IMG/VR virus record: IMGVR_UViG_3300024265_000060
Coordinates: 1 to 55,716 of that record
DNA: 55,716 nt
DNA from: a virus
Reading direction: 5' to 3' (one strand)
This document shows, one piece after another, positions 23,411 through 32,959 of this stretch. A program made the position numbers and the translations under genes. The notes under the pieces were generated by a model. That model was not told where the DNA came from. It worked only from the letters and a program-made list of their open reading frames with translations, and made no database searches. Within the stretch, counting starts at the first letter, position 1, and each line of letters opens with the position of its first letter.

Positions 23411-24919
23411 CTAAAACTCTTCTTCCCAGACAACTGACATGGTAACGTCGTGGCCTGTTCCGGAAGTGGCTTCGGCGGTTAGGCTACGAATCTCTCCAGG
23501 TTCAACTCCTGCATCGAGTGTGGTCAAGTCTAGTGTGGTCGAAGCTACTTTGCCGAGAACAAGAGTAAAGGTCTCAGTGCCGCCTGTTATCCCCGTAGCG
23601 GCAATGTCTTTGCATGCAACTGACGTGTTGAGGTTGATGGGTTGGAATGCAACAGGGCCGGTCAAGGTTGGACCAGCGCGGGCGCGTATGATGATTGACT
23701 TTGTTCCATCTGTGGATATGGTAAGGAACTTTGGTGACATTCGCACACGGTTTAGTTTGCCACCATGGGTGAGGGCGTTACGGATAGAAAGGATGGGTAT
23801 TTCCGTTGTGCCTACACTCAAATTAGTGTTGCTGGCGGCGTTGGTGACGCCCAATTGAAGGTGTACGTCGCCTTCAACGAATGCCGCCATTGAACCAGTC
23901 TTGAGTGTGATGTTGGTAGCGTTCGATGTGTTGGTTACAGCTGCGAATAGATGAAGAGTCGGGTTTTGGATAGATGGGACCGTTGCAGAGTTGGCATATT
24001 TTAGTATGTGGACAAGCTGAAAATTTCCGCTGTCGGAGTCTTCAACAAAGTATCGAATAGCACCGAAGCCGAGAAACTGGAATGACACCTTGAATACGTT
24101 TCCTTTTGTGGTGTCGAGGGTCATGCCTGATAGGCCGGTGCCATCCATCTTGTCTATGTTCCAGTCAGCTTGTGCTGTCCAATCGTCGGTGACGGCTGTT
24201 CCGGCTATGGTTTCTACAAATGCGCCCACAACACCCGTTGTGTCTGTGTCAACTAGCGAGAATGTGTCGGTTTTGTTCCCAGAGGACCAAGCTATGAAAA
24301 TGACCGTGCTGCTGTCTATGCCGGGTGTCCAGCCTAGACCAACGTCGTCAAAAACTGCGTTGCTGATCTTGACTGCTACTTCTCGGGCTGAGTCGCCAGC
24401 GACGACAGCGACCGTTTTGGCTACTCCGTCTAGATTAATGGTAATGTTACCTGTAGCTGTGACAGCACCTGTGGTGACGGTGAGGGTTTGAACTTCGGGC
24501 GTGCCGAGGTGTTTGTGTAGGATACCAAAAGCTGTGCCATCGAAGCCAAAGAAGAAACCCTCACCAGTTTCTCCAACGCCTATGATTTGCTCAGAGTTTG
24601 CAGCGCCAGCAGTAAAGACACCAGTGAACATAGAAGAGACCCCCTGGCCGGGATCGTATTTCACAGGAACGCGACTTACCAGGGCTACAGACGAGTTTGC
24701 TGATGCGCCTGTTTGCAGAACTGCCATGCTGTCGGCTTGGGTTAATGTACCAGCGTTATTGGCGCGTGTTTGGATGAAACGAGAATTGATGTTGTAAGGA
24801 AAGACGAGTTGGACTGCGGCGGTTGGTTCGACAACGACAAGTTCGCCGAAGGCAGACTTGACTACTGGCGGCGGGACAACAAACGAAGACGTGATACCGC
24901 TACTGATTACGTCGGGCAT
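23411..24919 (-). CDS. Large beta-rich tail or fibre protein
   Basis: The product has 502 residues and a strongly Thr/Val/Ala/Gly-rich beta composition. A segment around residues 140-215 (VTGNITINLDGVAKTV type) resembles an immunoglobulin-like or adhesin repeat. There is no signal peptide. It is likely exposed on the virion, as a tail fibre or spike-associated protein. Its start shares a base with the previous stop. Confidence 0.55.
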   Translation of the reverse strand: MPDVISSGITSSFVVPPPVVKSAFGELVVVEPTAAVQLVFPYNINSRFIQTRANNAGTLTQADSMAVLQTGASANSSVALVSRVPVKYDPGQGVSSMFTGVFTAGAANSEQIIGVGETGEGFFFGFDGTAFGILHKHLGTPEVQTLTVTTGAVTATGNITINLDGVAKTVAVVAGDSAREVAVKISNAVFDDVGLGWTPGIDSSTVIFIAWSSGNKTDTFSLVDTDTTGVVGAFVETIAGTAVTDDWTAQADWNIDKMDGTGLSGMTLDTTKGNVFKVSFQFLGFGAIRYFVEDSDSGNFQLVHILKYANSATVPSIQNPTLHLFAAVTNTSNATNITLKTGSMAAFVEGDVHLQLGVTNAASNTNLSVGTTEIPILSIRNALTHGGKLNRVRMSPKFLTISTDGTKSIIIRARAGPTLTGPVAFQPINLNTSVACKDIAATGITGGTETFTLVLGKVASTTLDLTTLDAGVEPGEIRSLTAEATSGTGHDVTMSVVWEEEF

Positions 24920-25077
24920 TATTTTTCTACTTTGCCCTTTAGCTCATAGACAGTCTTTATCAAGTCTTTAATGTCTTTACTCATGTGCGGCAGGTCGTTG
25001 TATTTAATCATTACAAATAGGATACACGTGACAATAGAAGCAACCTTCCCGCCGTAAGTTAGAATTAGATCTATCAT
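24919..25077 (-). CDS. Small one-helix membrane protein
   Basis: The product has 52 residues. A hydrophobic N-terminal helix (about 3-25) is followed by a charged amphipathic helix. It lies in the 159 bases between two virion genes and overlaps the downstream start by TAATG, which supports expression. Size and layout fit a pinholin-like or anchor peptide. The function is unknown. Confidence 0.7.
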   Translation of the reverse strand: MIDLILTYGGKVASIVTCILFVMIKYNDLPHMSKDIKDLIKTVYELKGKVEK

Positions 25078-25078
25078 A

Positions 25079-27508
25079 TCAATTCCTCGTTGAGCCGCTG
25101 CTGGTTGAGCCGGAGCTGGTAGACATTGTTCCGGCTGATTCGTCGATGGGAAGGGTTATGAAGGACGTGCCTGCTTTGAACTTGACTGTACTGTTACCAC
25201 CTATGTCTGTATCGCGGGTAAACATTATGCCGAAGCGGAGGCGGTCAGTTGTTGCGCCAGTTTTTGGAGCCGTAATGGTACCTGCTATACTCTTGAGGCC
25301 GGTGGTTGAGAGGTCTTTTGGGAGGCCGCTTGGTAAAGTGCCATATGCGCTGACAAACGTTCCGTCTGCTTCAATGCGCTGGATATTAAGGTCTGTGATA
25401 GTGATGTTGTCGGCTGCCTTAGTGATGTCGAGGGTGACAGTCCAGGTTCCTTTCCACCAGTTTTTCCAATCTGGGAACGCTGCGGTGGTGAAGAAATAAC
25501 CTTGTTCGGCCGTGTCGAAGTCAACATCGACTGTGAACTCTTCATTGTCGATTGCTGAGGTACCAACATTGAGATTGTATTCAGGAGAACCAGGTCCAAC
25601 TAGGTCGGAGCTTCCATTTAATAAATAGAAATTGCGCAAGTGGATAGAAGTGATCTCGTCTGCACCGATGTCAGAAATGCCATCCTGAGCGTCTGGTCTC
25701 GTGTCTTCGTCAAAGTCGTCGGAGGCTGAAGTGGCATTGCCTCTGTCACGGTTTATTTGGTCTAGGACAGGAAGATGAAGGTTCCAATTAGCTACGTCTG
25801 CGTCGCTGGTATTGATAAAGGTTGATACCTCACAGATGTTGCCAGTGCCAAGGGTGGTAACAGTTGGGCATGTGAAAGTCCCTGAAGCTCCCACGATTAC
25901 TTCTGTCTCGGCTGTAGAAAGGAAGTTGTTGTTCTGGATAGTTGGTGCGCCGGAGGCAACGTTGAGCGCAAACGCTCCTGAGCGGTCTGTAATGACAATA
26001 TTATTACGAAACGTTGCTAGATCACCACCCTCAATCCAGATGCCCGTCTTGTGGGCATTATAGATTGTGTTGTTTTGTATTGTGCAAGCTGAACCATCGA
26101 GGCTTTTGAATCCAATGGCAACGTTTCGAGGGTCAAATCCGCCCCGGGCGCGGGTGTTATAGATAATGTTGTTTTCTACAAGGCAACTTGTTTCACCACC
26201 GCTGTCTGTACGAGGAGTGACATAGATTCCTTGGTCGAACGCGGCTGACCCTTCGGCGTTGCTTCCGCCTGAGACGTTTGTACCATAGATCAAGTTGCGC
26301 CGAATAATGACACTTCCCCAATCACAGAGTGGAGCGTCGCAGGCCCAGTTTGCTGTTGAGTTGCTGTCTCCGTTGACGACTTTGATTGCAGAATAACATA
26401 CCCAGTCACCGAAATTGAAATCTGCGTTTTCAACCCCCAAACATTTGAAAATGTTATCTTGAATCAGGATATTGTCAATGCTGCCTTCCTGGAATATGAG
26501 ACTAGTAGCATCGATTGTGGTGTTGTTCTGAAATGTCCAAGATCCAAGCATCACGCCGTCTGAGGTATGGGGGCCGTGTGGGTTGGCAATGCCTATGTCT
26601 TCATAGATATTGTTTTCATACAGCGCGTCTGCGTCAGCGTGTGCAAACGAGCGAAGCTCTCGGTGGGCTTTTCCGCAAGAGTCGTGAAGATAAGATCGTC
26701 TGACCGTAAGGGGGCCGACAAGTTTACCTATCTTAAAGATGTGGCCTCGTGCGTTGCCTGCGCAGCTGAGGCGAGTAAATGCGCCGAAACTTTCATCAGG
26801 GCAGCCATAGCCTGGCAATCCTGTCATCTTGCTGCCTGTTGTATGACTAGCATCTATGTAGTCGAATACCCATCCGCCGAATCCACATGTTGCACAATCC
26901 TGGTTGGCGTCCAAGTTAAACATGTGGTTTCCAACGTCTTCGAAGATAAGAAGGTCGTCGGGGGCTCCTTGGATTGTCCAATCGTCAGCGTCTTTGCTTC
27001 CTGCGCAACCCGCACCCGCGTCTTCGAGATCGATGAAGTGGTGAACTTCGTTAGTTTGCCAGATACAATCGTCGTTGATGTCGCCTGTGATTTCGACTGA
27101 AGCACAATTGTCGCCGTCTGTACGGTCTGGGGTGCAGAACGTTTGGACAGTGATGTCATCTACCTTGGGAGCGAGCCAGACCGCCTTACCATCACAAGTC
27201 GTTGAAGCTACAATTGGGTAAGTGCAGGTTGCGTCGGTGCCGAAACCTGAATTGTCGCAGTCTGACCCGCAACAAAGATGAATCGTGTCTGTTGGGCTTG
27301 CGTCGTCTGCGTTTGCTCCGTCAACGAGATAAGCGAAGCTAGTTGACAAGCCACTGCTACCGTCGTTAATTAGGCCGCATGGATTGTCTTTGCTTGTGCA
27401 AACCTGTCCTAGTGTGCTTGCTTCGTCGGAGAAGTAGAAGTCAGCTGCAGATGTGACCGAAGTTGCAGCAAGGAAGCAAAAGGCTAGGAGAAGCTTTCTT
27501 ATGTACAT
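25079..27508 (-). CDS. Secreted-type beta-helix protein (tailspike/adhesin-like)
   Basis: The product has 809 residues. I use ATG 27508, since the next residues form a signal peptide (KLLLAFCFLAATSVTSA) and the frame upstream does not. The body has many short repeats with Asn/Ile ladders (ENNIIYNTR, IQNNTIYNA), typical of right-handed parallel beta-helix pectate-lyase folds, and many cysteines in the first 300 residues. It may be a receptor-binding or polysaccharide-acting spike. A true signal peptide on a phage virion protein is unusual and would send it to the periplasm or outside. It overlaps the upstream gene by ten bases. Confidence 0.7.
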   Translation of the reverse strand: MYIRKLLLAFCFLAATSVTSAADFYFSDEASTLGQVCTSKDNPCGLINDGSSGLSTSFAYLVDGANADDASPTDTIHLCCGSDCDNSGFGTDATCTYPIVASTTCDGKAVWLAPKVDDITVQTFCTPDRTDGDNCASVEITGDINDDCIWQTNEVHHFIDLEDAGAGCAGSKDADDWTIQGAPDDLLIFEDVGNHMFNLDANQDCATCGFGGWVFDYIDASHTTGSKMTGLPGYGCPDESFGAFTRLSCAGNARGHIFKIGKLVGPLTVRRSYLHDSCGKAHRELRSFAHADADALYENNIYEDIGIANPHGPHTSDGVMLGSWTFQNNTTIDATSLIFQEGSIDNILIQDNIFKCLGVENADFNFGDWVCYSAIKVVNGDSNSTANWACDAPLCDWGSVIIRRNLIYGTNVSGGSNAEGSAAFDQGIYVTPRTDSGGETSCLVENNIIYNTRARGGFDPRNVAIGFKSLDGSACTIQNNTIYNAHKTGIWIEGGDLATFRNNIVITDRSGAFALNVASGAPTIQNNNFLSTAETEVIVGASGTFTCPTVTTLGTGNICEVSTFINTSDADVANWNLHLPVLDQINRDRGNATSASDDFDEDTRPDAQDGISDIGADEITSIHLRNFYLLNGSSDLVGPGSPEYNLNVGTSAIDNEEFTVDVDFDTAEQGYFFTTAAFPDWKNWWKGTWTVTLDITKAADNITITDLNIQRIEADGTFVSAYGTLPSGLPKDLSTTGLKSIAGTITAPKTGATTDRLRFGIMFTRDTDIGGNSTVKFKAGTSFITLPIDESAGTMSTSSGSTSSGSTRN

Positions 27509-28077
27509 GCACCAACCGCGTGAGCGTTCGTCCAGGTATTGGTTGAGGTGCACCAGCAGGTGCCGCCGGAGGTGTCGATGTAGAAGTCACCTATGGCACA
27601 GGCGGCTGGCGCGGCTGCGTGGGTGATGAATTGAAGGACGGTTTCACCTGAGTCGTTCGTGTCGAATTTCAAGACTGCAACCTCTGTGTCTGAGCCACTG
27701 TCGAGCGAGATGGTCATATCGCAGTCGTTGGTAGTGGGACAATTGACGATGATGCTGCCATCGACTGTTCCAGCATCATCTGAGTCGTCGAAGCTGTCAG
27801 TGGGCGCGGCGGAGGGAGTCAAAACAATGCTGTCTGTTTTAACCTGAGCCACACCTGCGCCGCTATTTGTGAAGTCATAGATGATGGTAGAAGCTGATGG
27901 GCTATCGATAGTAATGGTTGTACTAGCTGTTGAGATTGTGGTGTCTTGGGTGCCGCTCAGGACCATGTTGCCTGTAAGGGTCTGTACACCTGACCAAGTA
28001 TTTGCCATGTCCCAGTTGGCTGCATAGGCAAATGTGGCTAGAACGAGGATGAAGAAGATAGCTAGAAAGCTTTTCAT
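27499..28077 (-). CDS. Secreted-type small beta protein with Cys module
   Basis: The product has 192 residues. It starts with a typical signal peptide (FLAIFFILVLATFAYAA), then a Ser/Thr-rich beta region. The C-terminus IGDFYIDTSGGTCWCTS matches the C-terminal block of the beta-helix protein 28527-29951. It is coupled by ATGA to the amidase. It may be a short relative of the neighbouring spike proteins. Confidence 0.65.
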   Translation of the reverse strand: MKSFLAIFFILVLATFAYAANWDMANTWSGVQTLTGNMVLSGTQDTTISTASTTITIDSPSASTIIYDFTNSGAGVAQVKTDSIVLTPSAAPTDSFDDSDDAGTVDGSIIVNCPTTNDCDMTISLDSGSDTEVAVLKFDTNDSGETVLQFITHAAAPAACAIGDFYIDTSGGTCWCTSTNTWTNAHAVGACT

Positions 28078-28514
28078 TTGTCGGCCTCCGGGAGACTGTT
28101 GAGAGTGTCGATTAGTTGCTGGATGTGAAACTTCCTACCTGGGCAGGACTTTGAAGCAAAGTCTCGGTGGCCGAAGATTCGGTTTGCGGGGATGTTGAAG
28201 ATTTTCATCCAAGGTCTGATGACGCGTTCTGCGGCGACTTTTAGCATTTCGGATGGCGGGTCGGTTTCGTCGTAGTTGCCGATAAAGACGAAGCCGAGGC
28301 TAGTCTGATTCTTACCTTTTGTGTGCGATCCGCCCCAATCGAGTGGACGTCCTAGCAATACTTCATAGGTTTTGCCGACCTTCTCAATGCCTGCATGGTA
28401 GCCGATTTCTCGCCAACCCTTTGCTTTGTGAAAGCGTCTAATGGCGTCCCAGCTGACTGTGGCTGAGTCCTTGGTTAGACTATGATGAATAACGATTGAT
28501 TGCCAGTTTAACAC
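28074..28514 (-). CDS. N-acetylmuramoyl-L-alanine amidase (endolysin)
   Basis: The product has 146 residues and a GTG start. It is a type 2 (T7 lysozyme/PGRP) amidase that cuts the bond between muramic acid and the stem peptide. Zinc ligands H10 (in VIHHS), H116 (in FGHRDF) and C124 (in KSCPG) are present, with Tyr39 and Lys122 at the catalytic positions known from T7 lysozyme. There is no cell-wall-binding domain and no signal, so a holin would be needed for release. It sits between signal-peptide proteins rather than in a lysis cluster. Confidence 0.9.
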   Translation of the reverse strand: MLNWQSIVIHHSLTKDSATVSWDAIRRFHKAKGWREIGYHAGIEKVGKTYEVLLGRPLDWGGSHTKGKNQTSLGFVFIGNYDETDPPSEMLKVAAERVIRPWMKIFNIPANRIFGHRDFASKSCPGRKFHIQQLIDTLNSLPEADK

Positions 28515-28526
28515 AGTCAGCCTATC

Positions 28527-29951
28527 TTAATCTGCTGGTCCGGGCGTGCCTAGCGCAACAATATCCAAGCATTCCCACGTATCTGCTGTATGACAAACAC
28601 AAAGTTCGACTGTTCCGCCTGTTGTGTCAAGAAATATTTCACCAACAATACAGGTCGCTGCGCAACAGTTTCCTACATCTGGTGAAAAATGCTCTGTACG
28701 AATGTCTGGAAGTTGCGAAGTGGTAGATGTGACATAGTTGGTTCCAATCAGTCGAAATGCGTTATTTGCAGAAACACTAACATCGAGAGCACTAGAATCG
28801 CTATTCGAAGCTCTAAAGTGTCCGCCGCGTGCGCCTATAGTATAGGTTCCGGAGGCGTGCACGTTATTACTTTTCATTGCATGCGTGTTCCCAGTTGAAT
28901 TGGGACGATTAACTTTAATAGTACAGTTGATGCACCAATCTTCTGCAGTAGACTCTCCTACACCAGTATGATCAAAACCAGCAGTATCGTTGCTTGTTCC
29001 AGTTCCTCGATCTGTAACATTAATCGTTGCGTCATAGAAATATGCGTGTGCCGCTAGAGCAGGATTTGTGTCAATTCCAATAGTATCAACACCGGCTCCA
29101 GTCGTTGTACGATCTACCCAAATATATTCTCCAACAGCATGTAGCTCCCAAACTCCAACTGTTGCGCCATTTGGGCTCCACCAAATTGCCCACGACTGAA
29201 CAGCAAGCCCTGCGGTACAGTTGTCGTTTGTGTAGCGGTTGTTGGCGAGGAGGTCATATCCCCCACCTTGAAGCTGAAGACCAACAGTACAATATTGAAC
29301 TTCATTATTGATAAATGTAAACTTTGGATCATTCGCTGCATTTTCAGTCGTCCAGTGTACACAACCAGGGGCGGGGACAATCGCGTGTGAAAGACATTGA
29401 AACCGTGCGTCATGAATATAGGCTTCATTGCGCTGAGTGGTTGTCCATTCGATCCCCGCCGACCCGTCAACAATACCTGTTTCTGTGTCAATAACAGTGA
29501 CGCCAGCAAGTTCGAACTTTCCGCCACTAACTTCAATAGTAACACCACCGTCTGTTGCGTTTGTAATAATAACTTGATCACGCCCAGCGCCTATGAGTCT
29601 AAGATGCGCGCTGTCATCGAAGGTCGCCGTTCCAATAGTAAGCGCTTCATCATATGTTCCAGGGCCGACATGAATAGTCCACGGAACAAAAACGTCACAA
29701 TCAGCATCAGCGGTACACGCCAAACCAATATCCCCAGCTGAACAAGTTCCAGCACTAGTGTCGCATGTTCCGGCTGTGAATAGGGTTGATGCGGCGTCGA
29801 TGGCTGCTTGGATGGTATTAAAGGTGCACCCAGTTTTGCAAACTTCTGCAAAGTCTTTAGGCTTACGGACGCGCCCCCAAAATCCTTGTGCTTCTATGGA
29901 CGCTGGAAACAGAAACATAGCAATTATAGCAGCAAGAAAGAGTTTCTTCAT
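28527..29951 (-). CDS. Secreted-type beta-helix protein
   Basis: The product has 474 residues. A signal peptide (KLFLAAIIAMFLFPASIEA) is followed by a pectin-lyase-like start (FNTIQAAIDAA), as in phage and bacterial spike proteins, and beta-helix turns with Asn and Gly. Cysteines occur in pairs. The C-terminal block (IVGEIFLDTTGGTVELCVCH) matches that of 27499-28077. It is likely a spike, depolymerase or adhesin. No catalytic residues can be assigned. The start overlaps the previous stop (ATGA). Confidence 0.7.
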   Translation of the reverse strand: MKKLFLAAIIAMFLFPASIEAQGFWGRVRKPKDFAEVCKTGCTFNTIQAAIDAASTLFTAGTCDTSAGTCSAGDIGLACTADADCDVFVPWTIHVGPGTYDEALTIGTATFDDSAHLRLIGAGRDQVIITNATDGGVTIEVSGGKFELAGVTVIDTETGIVDGSAGIEWTTTQRNEAYIHDARFQCLSHAIVPAPGCVHWTTENAANDPKFTFINNEVQYCTVGLQLQGGGYDLLANNRYTNDNCTAGLAVQSWAIWWSPNGATVGVWELHAVGEYIWVDRTTTGAGVDTIGIDTNPALAAHAYFYDATINVTDRGTGTSNDTAGFDHTGVGESTAEDWCINCTIKVNRPNSTGNTHAMKSNNVHASGTYTIGARGGHFRASNSDSSALDVSVSANNAFRLIGTNYVTSTTSQLPDIRTEHFSPDVGNCCAATCIVGEIFLDTTGGTVELCVCHTADTWECLDIVALGTPGPAD

Positions 29952-30262
29952 CGGAATACGACGACCTCTACGTCGGTTGTGGATCCGGTGGCTTGTCCAA
30001 AGATTCTGCCAATATTGATTGGGCCGTCAATCGTCTTGATTGCGCCTGCAGGGATAGTAAAGTATCGACCAGCAGCAATTTCGCCTGCCGCATAAGCAAC
30101 TTTTAGATCCGCCGCAACAGCCTGAATATCGATTCTTGATGCTGGTCGAATTGCCTCGGTTCCGCCAGATTGAACCACAGCATCAAGATCAATTAACGTA
30201 GTCTCTCCTGTGGTAGCAACTGCAGTATTTCGTTTAGCGACCCCACCACTTATTAATGTCAT
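29948..30262 (-). CDS. Small beta-rich virion protein
   Basis: The product has 104 residues and is rich in Ala, Thr, Ile and Val, with predicted beta strands and no cysteine. It belongs to the same tail-side block and overlaps the next gene by ATGA. It is probably a structural component of unknown position. Confidence 0.55.
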   Translation of the reverse strand: MTLISGGVAKRNTAVATTGETTLIDLDAVVQSGGTEAIRPASRIDIQAVAADLKVAYAAGEIAAGRYFTIPAGAIKTIDGPINIGRIFGQATGSTTDVEVVVFR

Positions 30263-30994
30263 CTAATTCTCCTTTGTCCAAGTCGTTGCTGGAGCCGCCC
30301 CGCCAACGCCCCAAGATGTAGTAGGTTTTGATCCAACGGTCCAAGATCCTGTAGCTGCGGCGGCTGCATTCCAACTTCCAACCCCCGCTGCCCCAATTGT
30401 CCAACCTGTAGCTGGCGCGCTTGCACCTGGCTGAAAGTCGCTCGTCGTATAGTGTACCTCAACGAAGACATTTGTGCAAGTGGGGCGGGAGGGGCCAGCT
30501 GCCTTGTAATAGCCCATTTCGAAGAGCTGTTCGGTAAAATCCGTTGCAACCCAAGCTTTGCCCGTAATCGGATTGACAGGCATCGAATGGCCCGCTTGTA
30601 CAAAAGCCGGACTAGCGAGATTGAGGAAAAACCGCTCGCCTACGTTTGAAACGGCTCCATCATGTCCAACCGCAATCCCTGCCCAAGCCCCACCGCCGAC
30701 CGAAAGACGACTGACGGCTGTCCAAATCTGCACCTCATCGATTGAAACTACGCCTGGAGGAAAGTCTGGAATCGCTGCCTTAAAGGTCCAATTAACACCA
30801 TCTGGATCGCTAAGAGCAAACCGAATATAGGTAGTATCCGTGTCGTTTTGAGACCTATTAGTTCCATCATCTACCATCTTGAAAGCGTTCGCAAGATTGC
30901 CGCTGATGATGTCACCATTATCCACATATTGCGCGTTAGTTGGCGTTGCGGAACCTTGTGCAACTGGGCTGAGTTTGACTAATCCTTTACCCAT
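30263..30994 (-). CDS. Virion protein with C-terminal Trp repeats
   Basis: The product has 243 residues with an ordinary beta-rich body. The last 50 residues hold five Trp at 10-11 residue spacing (GWTIG, GSWNA, GSWTVG, TSWGVG, TTWTK), a short tandem repeat. Such repeats often bind a partner subunit or glycans. The stop is directly followed by the start of the next gene. Confidence 0.6.
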   Translation of the reverse strand: MGKGLVKLSPVAQGSATPTNAQYVDNGDIISGNLANAFKMVDDGTNRSQNDTDTTYIRFALSDPDGVNWTFKAAIPDFPPGVVSIDEVQIWTAVSRLSVGGGAWAGIAVGHDGAVSNVGERFFLNLASPAFVQAGHSMPVNPITGKAWVATDFTEQLFEMGYYKAAGPSRPTCTNVFVEVHYTTSDFQPGASAPATGWTIGAAGVGSWNAAAAATGSWTVGSKPTTSWGVGGAAPATTWTKEN

Positions 30995-31611
30995 TAGTCA
31001 CCAAACATCCAAACATATGGAGCAACGGCAGACTCTGGGACCGAAATGAAGCTTTCAAAGATGTCCCAGGTTATTGTTCCGTTCGAATAAGTGTGTCCGC
31101 CGCCAGCTGTCCAATCGATTGTAAAGTTAAAGCCCATGACAAGATCCGTGGTGATGGTAGTTGCTGTTAACGGGATGTCGAATGTAAGTTCAAGTGATTC
31201 CCCTGGGACAACAATGTTTCTTGACCTAATATCAACGCCCGACCAATCACTGGTGCCCGCTGTGAAGTCACTGGTGAAGTCTGTGGCCCAAGGATTCGTG
31301 CCGTCCCACCTGATCAAGACCTGAGCTTTGGGACGAAATGGTGCTGAAACTACATCCCAGGCTGAGTTTGAAGCTGCATACGCACCTTTGACAGAAGCGA
31401 AACGGTCTGGAAATGTTGCCACGTCAACGGACGGAAACTGGTCTATATAACCCCTATAAAAATAAACACCTGGAACCGGGAACTGTGTAAAGTTATCTGT
31501 TGCAATGACTGTGGCTTTTGAAGAAATGTCTGAGTCGCGCACATTAGCTAAGTTTGTCCAATCTGGACTCTTGATCAAAAACACATGGTTCGATGGTGTA
31601 AAGACAGCCAT
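30994..31611 (-). CDS. Hypothetical virion protein
   Basis: The product has 205 residues and is beta-rich with several Trp and Asp, without known motifs. It lies between the adaptor and the tail-side genes, with one-base overlaps on both sides. It may belong to the tail or head vertex. Confidence 0.55.
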   Translation of the reverse strand: MAVFTPSNHVFLIKSPDWTNLANVRDSDISSKATVIATDNFTQFPVPGVYFYRGYIDQFPSVDVATFPDRFASVKGAYAASNSAWDVVSAPFRPKAQVLIRWDGTNPWATDFTSDFTAGTSDWSGVDIRSRNIVVPGESLELTFDIPLTATTITTDLVMGFNFTIDWTAGGGHTYSNGTITWDIFESFISVPESAVAPYVWMFGD

Positions 31612-32300
31612 TAGTGGACACGAAGCGTCAACATGAGATCGGCTGCGCCCCCTGCGGCTGTAATGTCAGGAATGAGCCAGTCGCCAGCAGAGAGTGCTGT
31701 AGTTGCAAGGCTAGTTGTAGCGTTAAAAAAACTTCCGATCGGAATAGTTGGTCTAGTGAGAAAGACGGTGGCGTCTGAAATGGAGTTTGGATTGGTTGCT
31801 GCTCCGGGTGCTTGAGCTATATGAAGCTGTACTACCGTTGACGCCGAAGTTGGAGCTGTGAAGACAATTAGCTCGCCACCAAGAACTGTAACAGCTCTAG
31901 GGACTCTAAAAGCAATCTTGACTCGACCCACAACGGCGGTTCCACTCAAAATAAACGAGATTGCTTTCGTATGTGTGTGGCCGGGGTCTTTGCTACTCGT
32001 GACATTTGGGCCAAAGATTCCGATTCCACCAATAGCGTCTGGATCAACGGTCATTCCTGAATCTTCAAAAGCAACAAGTCTACTTGTACCGTTTGATCTA
32101 TAAATGTCTGGACTTAGTCTGGAACCTGACGCGACCGCATGACGGCCATCGATGACGACTGAAACGCCGTTTGCGATGCCCGCAACTTGAAGTCTCTCGT
32201 CAAGATCAACCCTCAGGTTGCGAATCTCGTCATCGCCTTTACCAACCTTGTCTGAATCTGCTGGAGTAGTATTAACCCAAGCTCTAGTTCTGTCTGCCAT
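31611..32300 (-). CDS. Hypothetical virion protein
   Basis: The product has 229 residues. The N-terminus (TRAWVNTTPADSDKVGKGDD) is the type seen at the start of phage tail fibre or hub proteins. The body is beta-rich and ends in a Leu/Arg/Val strand. A tail role is likely, but no specific family was recognised. Confidence 0.55.
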   Translation of the reverse strand: MADRTRAWVNTTPADSDKVGKGDDEIRNLRVDLDERLQVAGIANGVSVVIDGRHAVASGSRLSPDIYRSNGTSRLVAFEDSGMTVDPDAIGGIGIFGPNVTSSKDPGHTHTKAISFILSGTAVVGRVKIAFRVPRAVTVLGGELIVFTAPTSASTVVQLHIAQAPGAATNPNSISDATVFLTRPTIPIGSFFNATTSLATTALSAGDWLIPDITAAGGAADLMLTLRVH

Positions 32301-32959
32301 TATTCACCACTCCCAAGGTTTTCTGTTTTTTCAACCAAATGCGGCTTGGCTGTGTCTTCACGGTCGAAGTCGGTTTCTGAAATCCTATCAATGCGTCTTG
32401 TGATCATCTGGAGGTATTCGGCCTTTTCGGTTTGGGCTGCTTGTTTGTCACCAAGCCAACTGAGAAGCCGAAAAACCGCCCCTTGAACAATGATCTCGTC
32501 CCATTCTCTGGGCAACGCACTGAGAGTTGCGGCGGTTGAGAGGGCATCAAGCCGCTTGATGTATCGCATCCGCAACGCTCTAGTTGTGGCGTTGTTTGCA
32601 GGTAACAAGAGCAACTCGTTCTTCCACCACATGTAGCGTTTTGGTTCGCCATTTTGAACAATGGCTGCACGATCAAAGCTTCTCGCGCTCATTGGTGTCA
32701 GTCGCTTACCATCGTCTATATTGCGGATTGAGACGATTGCGAACAAATCCAATGGAACTGCATAGTTCGACTGACCCTCAACCAAATCAACTGAAGCAGT
32801 TTCTTGATTCTCTGGAACTCGAATGCTCGTCGTTAGTTCATCATAAGCAAAAGTAACAGCGTCTGTAATTTGTGGGTCAATATTTGTCAAGTTCATCATG
32901 CGAAACTTGACAAGGGCTTCCATACTTGTGCGTGAGAGGCTACCCATTTTCAGACTCAA
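32300..32959 (-). CDS. Head-tail adaptor (P22 gp4/T7 gp11-type)
   Basis: The product has 219 residues. Helical ends frame a beta-rich middle with SNYAVPLDLFAI and YMWWKNELLLLPA. The late segment WDEIIVQGAVFRLLSWLGD is typical of podoviral adaptor proteins that ring the portal. Position after the capsid genes fits. It overlaps the upstream gene by 20 bases. Confidence 0.7.
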   Translation of the reverse strand: MSLKMGSLSRTSMEALVKFRMMNLTNIDPQITDAVTFAYDELTTSIRVPENQETASVDLVEGQSNYAVPLDLFAIVSIRNIDDGKRLTPMSARSFDRAAIVQNGEPKRYMWWKNELLLLPANNATTRALRMRYIKRLDALSTAATLSALPREWDEIIVQGAVFRLLSWLGDKQAAQTEKAEYLQMITRRIDRISETDFDREDTAKPHLVEKTENLGSGE

